Shown here one piece after another: positions 1-6,850 of a DNA stretch of 13,379 bases; within the stretch, counting starts at the first letter, position 1; the number at the start of each line of letters is the position of its first letter. Made by a program: the position numbers and the translations under genes. The stretch lies in NCBI GenBank assembly GCA_024699005.1, contig JAILQN010000056.1, forward strand, positions 1 through 13,379. Reading direction: 5' to 3'. Source of the stretch: Clostridia bacterium (GTDB lineage: Bacteria; Bacillota_A; Clostridia; Oscillospirales; Acutalibacteraceae). Below the pieces are notes generated by a model. The model had not been told where the DNA came from. It worked only from the letters and a program-made list of their open reading frames with translations, and searched no databases.

Positions 1-1
1 G

Positions 2-208
2 GATTCCCTCTCCTCCGCCTCCAAAGATATGGACGCTTTTTCGCGTATGGAGAAAAAGGCGGACGAGATGCTCGACAAAGCCAACGCCAAAGCGGAGCTG
101 AACGCGCAGCCCGCCGACCCCGCCGCGGAGCTGGAAGCGAAATACGCTGCCGCCGGCCCGTCCGTTGACGACGAGCTTGCGAAAATGAAAGCTGAACTTG
201 GACTCTGA
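2..208 (+). CDS. PspA/IM30-family protein, C-terminal fragment (5' end outside window)
   Basis: The open frame runs in from the left edge and stops with TGA at 206-208, giving the last 68 residues. The fragment is highly charged and helical: an AFSRMEKKADEMLDKANAKAELN segment (split here only by reading; key residues are RMEKKADEML) is followed by an Ala/Pro linker, ELEAKYAAAG, and a final DDELAKMKAELGL. This 'RMEeKvdeml..a.A.AEL' helix followed by a short 'DELAaLKakLg' tail is the usual end of PspA/IM30 (phage-shock, LiaH-like) proteins. These coat the inner face of the cytoplasmic membrane as coiled-coil oligomers and respond to envelope stress. The catalogue function is from family knowledge; only the C-terminal tail can be seen. 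It is followed by a GC-rich hairpin at 225-247. An unrelated coiled-coil protein with a similar tail is the main alternative. Confidence 0.8.
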   Translation, partial: DSLSSASKDMDAFSRMEKKADEMLDKANAKAELNAQPADPAAELEAKYAAAGPSVDDELAKMKAELGL

Positions 209-224
209 TACTTTCACATAAACG

Positions 225-247
225 ACCGCGCTCTTCGGGGGCGCGGT
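225..247 (+). terminator. GC-rich hairpin after the PspA-like gene, possible weak terminator
   Basis: ACCGCGC (225-231) pairs perfectly with GCGCGGT (241-247) around a loop containing a UUCG-like sequence. It begins 16 bases after the stop codon. No T-run follows, so intrinsic termination is uncertain; it may be a 3'-end stabilising hairpin or depend on Rho. Confidence 0.4.
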
Positions 248-260
248 TGCAATGATAAGG

Positions 261-419
261 TAAGCACTGATAAATTCTTGTGCATACATCTTGCCGGCTC
301 TTTTTCCGGCATCTATCACAAAAATGCTCGTTAATACTCAAAGTATTGCCTGCGCTTTTTGTTTCAGCTGCCGAAAAAATATCCCGGCAATCTGCATACA
401 CCGAATTGATCAGCACTTG
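261..419. repeat. 159-bp imperfect dyad, MITE-like or long-hairpin element
   Basis: The two halves of this stretch are imperfect reverse complements along their whole length, with the symmetry centre at about 340. The left end starts TAAGCACTGATAAATTC and the reverse complement of the right end starts CAAGTGCTGATCAATTC. Further in, TTGCCGG (291-297) faces CCGGCAA (384-390), ACAAAAA (near 319) faces TTTTTGT (near 357), and the centre is AATACT (333-338) facing AGTATT (342-347). Such a full-length dyad in a gene-free gap, with no coding capacity, is typical of miniature inverted-repeat elements or REP-type palindromes. I see no clear target-site duplication. It lies between the PspA-like gene and the promoter of the hydrolase operon. 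An expressed long-hairpin RNA is an alternative. Confidence 0.6.
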
Positions 420-458
420 CTTGGAAACTGCAGTATCAGAAAACTGCTGATAAAACTC

Positions 459-487
459 TTGAAAATCATCGCATAATATGCTAAAAT
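459..487 (+). promoter_or_regulatory. Sigma-A-type promoter of the hydrolase operon
   Basis: TTGAAA at 459-464 and TAAAAT at 482-487 are separated by exactly 17 bases. Each box differs from consensus at one position. The predicted transcription start near 494 leaves a leader of about 25 bases that contains the GGAG Shine-Dalgarno at 506-509. Nothing else in the gap offers a better promoter. Confidence 0.75.
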
Positions 488-518
488 AAGATGATATTTT
501 TTACCGGAGTTGATTATT

Positions 519-2081
519 ATGAACAAATTCAGAAAGATCATCGCGGTCATATCGGCAATCCTTATGCTTCTGCCGGTATTCTCCCTTATGATCATCGCCG
601 AAGAGCAATCGAATATCCCGACCATTTTCCTGGACGGAATCGGCTCCTCCGACACGGTCAACGGCGAAGGCGATGTCGTGTTCCCGCCGCAGGCAGGAAA
701 CATCCTGGACGCCGTCAAAGACGCGATACTGCCGCTTATGGGCAGCCTCGTCACAGGCGATTATACCTCCTGCGAGGATGATCTGTCTGTCGCCGTGCAG
801 AAAATGTTCGACGAGATCGCCATGGACGAAAACGGCGTATCCGCCACCGACGCAGACACCGCTTACGTCCGCCCGACTCCCGAAGAGATCAGGGAGACCG
901 TTGCAAAAACCGAACACAATGATAAATACGATTATATCTGGTACAGCTACGACTGGCGCTATGATATGCAGACGCTTGCCGGGGATTTTCATGATTTTAT
1001 CGAGTACGTCCTTGACGCAACCGGCGCAAGGAAGGTCAACGTCATCGCGTTCAGCATGGGCACCGCCGTGCTGATGACTTATCTGCACGATTATGATTAC
1101 CAATATATCAATAATTTCGTTCTGCTGGGAGGCGCTTTCAACGGCGTGAATTCCTGCGGCGACAGCTTCTCGGGCAACATCACCTTTTCCGGCACGGCGT
1201 TCGCGCATTTCTTCACAGGGCTCACCGGCGACAATTTCGGCGGAAAGCTGCTTGACGCGCTCCTGGTCGCGCTCTATGAAATGGGATTATTCAACGGCGT
1301 CGCCGACCTGGGCACGAAGATAGTTGACCAGACCATGGACTATCTCTATGAAAACGGTCTGGCTCTCACCTTCGGCAGGATGCCCGGCCTCTGGGCCCTG
1401 ATGGCTCCCGAAAGCTATGATCCGGCGAAAGAGAAGCTTCTGGAAGGTTCGGGCGTATCCGATGAATTCATCGCAAAAATAGACTACTATCACGACGAGA
1501 TCCAGGCAAACAACGAAACGATACTCAACGGCGCTCTTGCCAAAGGCGTAAACTGGGCGATCGTCGGCAAATACGGCTACACCATTCCTCCGGTCACCGG
1601 CGAACCCAACGAGCTGGGCGACGGCGTCATCGAGGGCAGATTCGAATCCTGCGGCGCAACGATAGCTCTTGCCGGCGAGACTCTGGGCGACGATTACGTT
1701 CAGGCGGTCGACGACGGACATAATCACATTTCAGCGGATAATATAGTCGACGCGTCCACCTGCGCGTTCCCCGAGAACACCTGGATGATCAAGAATTCCT
1801 GGCACGACGACAATTTTACAGCCATTTTGGGTCTGATCGACTGGCTCCTCGCTCACGAAGACGCCCAGGCCACCGTTTGGGAAGATAATAAATATCCCCA
1901 GTTCCTGATCTATACCAAAACATCAGAGACCCTTGAGCCTCTGACAGAAGAGAACGACGTTTCGGGCTACGCGGAAGTAAGTGAGGAGCCCCCGGGGGTG
2001 CTCGGATTCTTCAGGAGCATACTGAATCTTATATTCAGAATATTCAACACGATAAAAACCGCTGTTTCAGCTGCAACCTGA
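519..2081 (+). CDS. Secreted alpha/beta hydrolase, LCAT-like lipase/acyltransferase, paralog 1
   Basis: This 520-residue protein carries an N-terminal signal peptide (basic MNKFRK then a hydrophobic stretch to about residue 27). The mature part begins with IPTIFLDGIGSSD (33-45), which matches the oxyanion-hole strand of lipases. YDWR at 144-147 is a hallmark of the lecithin:cholesterol acyltransferase (LCAT)/PDAT lipase families. The nucleophile elbow is AFSMG at 177-181 with Ser179. The likely acid is Asp368 in GDGVIE; the likely base is His401, His403 (DGHNHISAD) or His429 (KNSWH). The protein ends in a hydrophobic/basic helix from about residue 494. Expected activity is hydrolysis or transfer of acyl esters outside the cell; the substrate is unknown. 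I chose ATG 519 because GGAG (506-509) lies 9 bases upstream; the in-frame TTG at 510 directly abuts that site. It is the first gene of a three-paralog operon and has its own promoter. No LPxTG anchor is present. Confidence 0.82.
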   Translation: MNKFRKIIAVISAILMLLPVFSLMIIAEEQSNIPTIFLDGIGSSDTVNGEGDVVFPPQAGNILDAVKDAILPLMGSLVTGDYTSCEDDLSVAVQKMFDEIAMDENGVSATDADTAYVRPTPEEIRETVAKTEHNDKYDYIWYSYDWRYDMQTLAGDFHDFIEYVLDATGARKVNVIAFSMGTAVLMTYLHDYDYQYINNFVLLGGAFNGVNSCGDSFSGNITFSGTAFAHFFTGLTGDNFGGKLLDALLVALYEMGLFNGVADLGTKIVDQTMDYLYENGLALTFGRMPGLWALMAPESYDPAKEKLLEGSGVSDEFIAKIDYYHDEIQANNETILNGALAKGVNWAIVGKYGYTIPPVTGEPNELGDGVIEGRFESCGATIALAGETLGDDYVQAVDDGHNHISADNIVDASTCAFPENTWMIKNSWHDDNFTAILGLIDWLLAHEDAQATVWEDNKYPQFLIYTKTSETLEPLTEENDVSGYAEVSEEPPGVLGFFRSILNLIFRIFNTIKTAVSAAT

Positions 2082-2084
2082 TAA

Positions 2085-2136
2085 GGCGGCAGGCAACAGG
2101 TGACAGTTTTTTTATTGTTACCTTTCGCCTGCAGCC
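2085..2136 (+). other. Long two-part stem-loop between hydrolase genes 1 and 2
   Basis: Directly after the first hydrolase stop, GGC/GCC, GCAGGC (2089-2094)/GCCTGC (2127-2132) and AGGTGACA (2098-2105)/TGTTACCT (2116-2123) stack into one long stem with small internal loops. The T-run (2107-2113) lies inside the apical loop rather than after the stem, so this is not a canonical intrinsic terminator. It could stabilise mRNA ends, or be a processing or attenuation site setting the ratio of paralog 1 to paralogs 2 and 3. Confidence 0.6.
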
Positions 2137-2167
2137 CGATCCCCGGCCGGTAATAAGAGGATATAAA

Positions 2168-3712
2168 ATGAAACACTTGAAAACTACAATCGCAATAATA
2201 ATGTCACTCGCCATGCTTGTTTCCGCTGCGATCCCTGCTTTCGGTGCAGACACCGCAAACGACACCCCGATAATATTCGTGCTGGGACTTAACGAGGACG
2301 AGCTTATCGACCTGGACACCGGCGAAAACGCCTGGCCCGTAAAGGACGGAGTGATCAGCGACGCGATCAAACGAGCTCTGACTCCCGACGATATAACAAA
2401 GATCTTTTCCGGCGACTACAAGCCGCTTATGGACAGAGTCAGGGACGAGGTAGAGAACGTCGCGGGGAAGATCATGGTCGATAAGGACGGAAAATCCGTT
2501 TACAATATCGGGCCCAAATACACAACGGACCTCGATCAGGATTTCACCGCTTACCGCGATCCGGTTCTGGGATATACCACTCAGAATCCCATTTATTATC
2601 ACCATGACTGGCGTCTCGGCCCCGTGACGCTCGCAGCGGGTCTCAACGACCTTGTGGAGGCAGTCAAAGCTTCCACCGGTTCGCCGAAGGTCAGCATTGT
2701 CTCTTTCTCGTACGGCACCTGCATAGCCAACGCCTATCTTGAAAAATACGGCATGGACTCCGTAAAGTCCTTCGTCCTTATGGCCGGCGCCTACAACGGC
2801 ATGGACGCTGTCGGAGCGCTTTTCAAAGGGAAAGCAGCCGTCAACGCCGAAGCCATCGAAAACTTCATCGGCGCGAAAATGGACGACACCATCGCCAGGC
2901 AGCTCGTAGTCGCGCTCGTGGACGTTCTCTCGCAGTTCGGGATAGACAAGGGCGTCGATCTTATTGCACAGCAGCTTGTCAATAAATACGCAAACAGCAT
3001 TTTTTCGATCATAGGCAGACTGTTCTTCAGCTGGGGCTCGTTCTGGTCCTTCGTCCCATACGAGGACTACGACGAGGCGAAGGCTAACGTGCTGAGCTTC
3101 AACGATCTGTCCGATGAGTTCCTTGCCGAGACCGATTATTACCACGAAAACGTACAGGGCAGGAACGTCGCCCGTCTTGAATCGGCGGAGGAACAGAGCA
3201 TACCTTTCGGCATCATCGCTCAGTACGGCGCGACGAGCATCCCGGTAACGCCCGACGCCAACCTTATGGGCGACACCAACATAGAGACCTCCCGCGAGGC
3301 GCTCGGAGCGACCTGCGCAAAAGCCGGCAGGACTCTCGGAGAAGGCTACGTTCAGGCAAACGACGACGGGCACGTTCACATCTCCGCCGATGATCAGATA
3401 GACGCCTCCACCTGCGCTTTTCCGGAGTACACCTGGTTCATAAAGAACGCGCTTCACACTTCAAACTCCTTCACCCGCGGGCTCTGCGATTATATCATCA
3501 TCACAGATACGCAAAAAACCGTATGGGACAGCGACGTTTATCCGCAGTTCCTTATCATGGACGGCAGCGGCATCGCTCCCCTGACGAAAGAAAACGACGT
3601 CGATCTGACCCCGTACGCAGAACTGGATTTCCTCGGCAAGATCAAACGGTTCTTCTCTGTCTTTAAACTGTTCTTTGAGTGGATCGCTTCACTTCTCGGG
3701 CAGAACAAATAA
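2168..3712 (+). CDS. Secreted alpha/beta hydrolase, LCAT-like lipase/acyltransferase, paralog 2
   Basis: This 514-residue protein has a signal peptide (MKHLKTT, hydrophobic core, likely cleavage after AFGA near residue 27). It shares the layout of its neighbours: TPIIFVLGLNEDE (33-45) at the oxyanion strand, HDWR at 146-149, the nucleophile elbow SFSYG at 179-183 with Ser181, GDTNIE with Asp369, DGHVHISAD (His402, His404) and KNALH (His430). FVPYEDYDEAK (295-305) matches the equivalent motif in paralog 3. It is the most divergent copy: Tyr of YDWR is replaced by His, GDG becomes GDT, and the elbow starts with Ser. The candidate triad is still intact, so it is probably active but may differ in substrate. 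AAGAGG at 2155-2160 sits 7 bases before the ATG. The gene lies 86 bases after paralog 1 with a long stem-loop between them, and is likely co-transcribed. Confidence 0.82.
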   Translation: MKHLKTTIAIIMSLAMLVSAAIPAFGADTANDTPIIFVLGLNEDELIDLDTGENAWPVKDGVISDAIKRALTPDDITKIFSGDYKPLMDRVRDEVENVAGKIMVDKDGKSVYNIGPKYTTDLDQDFTAYRDPVLGYTTQNPIYYHHDWRLGPVTLAAGLNDLVEAVKASTGSPKVSIVSFSYGTCIANAYLEKYGMDSVKSFVLMAGAYNGMDAVGALFKGKAAVNAEAIENFIGAKMDDTIARQLVVALVDVLSQFGIDKGVDLIAQQLVNKYANSIFSIIGRLFFSWGSFWSFVPYEDYDEAKANVLSFNDLSDEFLAETDYYHENVQGRNVARLESAEEQSIPFGIIAQYGATSIPVTPDANLMGDTNIETSREALGATCAKAGRTLGEGYVQANDDGHVHISADDQIDASTCAFPEYTWFIKNALHTSNSFTRGLCDYIIITDTQKTVWDSDVYPQFLIMDGSGIAPLTKENDVDLTPYAELDFLGKIKRFFSVFKLFFEWIASLLGQNK

Positions 3713-3744
3713 AAATGCAAAATCAAAAAGAAAAGGTGAATACA

Positions 3745-5292
3745 ATGGATCTTAAAAGAAAACTGCTTGCGATGCTTCTGTCGCTCGTGATGCTCGTGTC
3801 GCTGTTTGCGGGCGTCACCGCCTCCGCTTACAGCGTTAACCCCTACCCGGTCATCTTCGTCAACGGACTTGCAACCTCCGACATCATAAACACCGAGACC
3901 GGCGAAACCGTATTCCCGTTCTCCGGCGACGGCGTGACGGAAGCGGTAAAAGACGTAATCAAACCGCTGCTCAGCGCTGTTCTGCTCGGCAAATATGACA
4001 AGATGGGACCGGCTGTCGTCGAACTCGCCGAAGCGCTTTTCGGCGATATGGCTTGCGACGAAAACGGCAATCCCGTTCTTCCCACCACTTACAACCCGAA
4101 AGATCATATCGACCTTACACAGGACTTCAAAAAATACTACGTTCCCGGCGTCGGCTATACGCCCGACAAAGACATCACGATGACCTATGACTGGCGCATT
4201 TCACCCGTAGTGATCGCCGAAGATCTCCATGACCTGATAGAGGCGGTCTGCGCGTCCACCGGCGCCGAAAAAGTCAGACTGATGGGGTTCTCCATGGGTT
4301 CAAGCATAGTCAATTCCTATATCACTCTTTACGGCTATGACAGACTGGATTCCGTGCTCTATATCGCCGGCGCTTACAACGGACTCAACAGCGCGGGCGA
4401 GCCTTTCTCCGGAAATCTCAGCACTTCCGGCAAATCGATAGTCAACTTCCTTCCCGCCTATATGGGCGAAGACATCACCTCTTCCCTGATCACGGCGCTT
4501 GTAGACGTGCTTTATGATATGGGGATCGTAGACGGCGTTGCGGAGCTTGCCAAAAAGATAGTCTATACAAATCTCGATTACGCCTACAAAAACGGGCTTG
4601 CAAAGCTCTTCGGGCGCTGGGGCGCGATCTGGGCGTTCGTCCCCTATGATCAGTATGACGAGGCGAAATCCGTGATGCTGGAAGACGCCGGGCTTTCCGA
4701 GGACTTTGTCAGACTCATCGACTTCTATCACAACGAAGTACAGGGCAAGAATGAGGAAAGGATCAATTATTTCCTTGATAACGGCATAAAATTCGCCATC
4801 ATAGCCAAGTACGGCTACTCCACTCCCCCGGTCAATTCCGACCTTGACGTGAACGGCGACGGCGTTATCGAGACCGTATACGAGTCTTTCGGCGCCACCG
4901 TCGCAAACGCCGGCGAGACTCTGGGAGACGGCTACGTTCAGGCTGTTCAGGACGGTCATAACCATATCTCTGCCGATAACGTGGTAGACGCGTCCACCTG
5001 CAAATTCCCTGAATACACGTGGTTTGTCAAGAATCTGCCCCACGCGCAGAACGGTCCCCTTAAAGATCTGAAACGCTATATAGTTATGTCCGACGAGCAG
5101 ATCGACGTGTTTACGGACGCAAACTTCCCGCAGTTCATGATAAACACGAATGACGTCGTCGCGCCTCTTACGGCGGAAAACAACGTCAATGCCCACTCTG
5201 CGGAAAACAGAAGCTTTATAGAAAAGCTGAAAGCCTTCTTCAACCTTATCAAACTCTTCTTCTCCTGGGTAAAGGACGCGCTTTCAAAATAA
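3745..5292 (+). CDS. Secreted alpha/beta hydrolase, LCAT-like lipase/acyltransferase, paralog 3
   Basis: This 515-residue protein has a signal peptide (MDLKRK, hydrophobic core, probable cleavage after ASA near residue 28). Motifs in order are YPVIFVNGLATSD (34-46), YDWR (148-151), the nucleophile elbow GFSMG (181-185) with Ser183, GDGVIE with Asp372, DGHNHISAD (His405, His407), and KNLPH (His433). GFSMG is the closest of the three to a textbook GxSxG. A basic/aromatic amphipathic helix ends the protein from about residue 491. The frame is open from ATG 3679, but that start lies inside paralog 2. The AAAGGTGA site at 3732-3739 and the signal peptide fix the start at ATG 3745, 32 bases after the paralog 2 stop. 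It is the last gene of the operon and is followed by a strong terminator. Predicted role is extracellular acyl-ester hydrolysis or transfer; the substrate cannot be read from sequence. Confidence 0.83.
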   Translation: MDLKRKLLAMLLSLVMLVSLFAGVTASAYSVNPYPVIFVNGLATSDIINTETGETVFPFSGDGVTEAVKDVIKPLLSAVLLGKYDKMGPAVVELAEALFGDMACDENGNPVLPTTYNPKDHIDLTQDFKKYYVPGVGYTPDKDITMTYDWRISPVVIAEDLHDLIEAVCASTGAEKVRLMGFSMGSSIVNSYITLYGYDRLDSVLYIAGAYNGLNSAGEPFSGNLSTSGKSIVNFLPAYMGEDITSSLITALVDVLYDMGIVDGVAELAKKIVYTNLDYAYKNGLAKLFGRWGAIWAFVPYDQYDEAKSVMLEDAGLSEDFVRLIDFYHNEVQGKNEERINYFLDNGIKFAIIAKYGYSTPPVNSDLDVNGDGVIETVYESFGATVANAGETLGDGYVQAVQDGHNHISADNVVDASTCKFPEYTWFVKNLPHAQNGPLKDLKRYIVMSDEQIDVFTDANFPQFMINTNDVVAPLTAENNVNAHSAENRSFIEKLKAFFNLIKLFFSWVKDALSK

Positions 5293-5302
5293 ATCAGATA
5301 CC

Positions 5303-5340
5303 ATTTCCGCCCGGACACTGCCCGGGCGGAAATTTTTATT
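5303..5340 (+). terminator. Rho-independent terminator of the hydrolase operon
   Basis: TTTCCGCCCGG (5304-5314) pairs perfectly with CCGGGCGGAAA (5322-5332) around a 7-base loop, followed at once by TTTTT (5333-5337). It lies 11 bases after the stop of paralog 3 and just before the end of the convergent SGNH gene. On the minus strand the same stem lacks a T-run, so it terminates mainly plus-strand transcripts, though the A-rich flank may give some two-way function. Confidence 0.9.
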
Positions 5341-5342
5341 AT

Positions 5343-6833
5343 TCATTCTTCAGCGGTATCAACGTGCCCGAAAGTCAGCTGTCTGTAATCGAAATACACG
5401 GTGTCGATCACTTCGTCGGTAACGCTGTCATAGACCGTTATATACAGCGTGTGCATCCTGCCGCCCGTAACATCCTCACCGTCGATAAGCACGGTGTTTC
5501 TGAATATCTCCGCATCCTTATCGCCGCCTGCCGCCACACGCGCCAGAGCCGCATCGTGGAGACGGGAAAGCTCATACGTTTTAACCATGCCTGCATCGCG
5601 CATACTGCTCTGATACTCAACTTCACCGCCGCGGACTATCCAGCCGCCGTCGCCGTATATCCTGCGTCCGTCGCCTATTCCCAACGCATCGAGACAGTCA
5701 AACATGCCCTCTTCAAGCGCGTTTTCCACGTTTACTCCGCCTATGCCGTTCGACGTGACCAGTACGGTATAATCGCTGTCGACGGAAAGCATCCCGGCAT
5801 ATGAACTGATCTCATCGCAGCTTGCGAGCTTTTGGTTTTTCTGCTGACGTTCCCAGACTTCCGCATCGCGGTCCCAGGTCTCATAACCGGACTCGCCCCT
5901 GTGAGAAGGCAGATCGCAACCGATCAGGATATTGTCGTATATCCAATCGGTTATCTTCTCACTGCCCAGATCGTTAAGATGCTGTCTGTCGGCAAAATCC
6001 GAGGTATAATCAATGCCCGTTTCTCCGTAGTAATCGGACAGAAAATCATAAAACGGCACGCCGTTCGCCCGCGCGATCAGGCCGCAGGTGTTGTATATCT
6101 CCTCGTTGAAGCTTGTGGCTCCGAAGGGCAGCCCGAGCAATACAAGATTTACGTTGTTCTGTTTCGCAAGGACGATTATATCCAGAAGCGCCTGCTTGTT
6201 TTTTTCGGAAAGAGGCTCGAATCCCGTACAGTCTGACAGATTCCCGTATTCGGACAGATCCTTTGTCTCGAAATGACAGTAAAACCCCTTGTAATCCTTA
6301 TACATCCTCTCGTTTCCGAGATAGGGGAAGAAGTCCTCCGCCGTAAGATCGCCGTAACGGGAATGATATTGCAGTATCGAATAATAGTACTGACGGGGGC
6401 TCTCAAAGGTCGCGTTTATGGCATCCAGCTTATTCCGGGACATCCGCATGCCGTAGGTGTTTTTTATCCCGTTCCCCTCATCGGGAAACTCGTCGTTCAG
6501 GCACATGGAATAAAGGTCAAGCAGAGCCACCTTCGGGCTTTGCGTTTTAAGAGCCTCCTTGAAAAACCAATACGTGTTCGTCATGGGCTGCGCGGTGCCG
6601 CAGAGATCGAACGCCGTCACGCCGTATTTGTCCCAAAGCACAGCGGTATTGATGCTCTCGTAGGTATGGCTCGTTCCGAGCCCCAGCACGTCCACGGTGT
6701 TATCGGGCAGGGCGTAAAACGCCTTCCAGCGGTACGTGCTGTCCAGGTATTTGAAATCGTATGAAAAATACATCGCCGTCATCCCCGCCGCGAAAACCAG
6801 CAGGGTGAGTATAAGCGCGATGATTTTTTTCAT
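5343..6833 (-). CDS. SGNH-hydrolase-like partner of MBOAT (DltD/AlgJ-like role), with C-terminal extension
   Basis: This 496-residue protein has one N-terminal membrane segment or uncleaved signal (residues 4-24), so its body should lie outside the membrane. Residues 45-305 look like an SGNH/GDSL hydrolase: GLGTSHTYESIN holds the nucleophile Ser55, and SDFADRQHLND holds the Asp282/His285 pair of the last block. Proteins of this type act with MBOAT enzymes in O-acylation of envelope or extracellular polysaccharide. An extra domain of roughly 150 residues follows (about 345-496), with DYTVLVTSNGIGG, a predicted LDALGIGDG turn, and a closing YITVYDSVTDEVIDTVYFDY. This resembles ILEI/FAM3-like domains, but I am unsure. 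ATG 6833 is chosen over the longer frame because GAGG (6842-6845) is 8 bases upstream and the hydrophobic N-terminus begins there. It starts 17 bases after the MBOAT stop, so the two form one operon. Confidence 0.8.
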   Translation of the reverse strand: MKKIIALILTLLVFAAGMTAMYFSYDFKYLDSTYRWKAFYALPDNTVDVLGLGTSHTYESINTAVLWDKYGVTAFDLCGTAQPMTNTYWFFKEALKTQSPKVALLDLYSMCLNDEFPDEGNGIKNTYGMRMSRNKLDAINATFESPRQYYYSILQYHSRYGDLTAEDFFPYLGNERMYKDYKGFYCHFETKDLSEYGNLSDCTGFEPLSEKNKQALLDIIVLAKQNNVNLVLLGLPFGATSFNEEIYNTCGLIARANGVPFYDFLSDYYGETGIDYTSDFADRQHLNDLGSEKITDWIYDNILIGCDLPSHRGESGYETWDRDAEVWERQQKNQKLASCDEISSYAGMLSVDSDYTVLVTSNGIGGVNVENALEEGMFDCLDALGIGDGRRIYGDGGWIVRGGEVEYQSSMRDAGMVKTYELSRLHDAALARVAAGGDKDAEIFRNTVLIDGEDVTGGRMHTLYITVYDSVTDEVIDTVYFDYRQLTFGHVDTAEE

Positions 6834-6850
6834 ATATAAAACCTCGGATC

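Noticed and set aside
291..476. Small plus-strand ORF of 61 codons in the first intergenic gap
   Set aside because: It lies across the 159-bp dyad, has no ribosome site and no protein-like composition.
510..518. TTG start for the first hydrolase, three codons upstream
   Set aside because: It abuts the GGAG site with no spacing; ATG 519 has ideal spacing and a normal signal peptide start.
2204..3457. Long minus-strand ORF (417 codons) opposite hydrolase 2, and a similar one at 4300-5196
   Set aside because: Shadow frames caused by GC-biased third codon positions; no start signals, and the plus-strand proteins have clear motifs.
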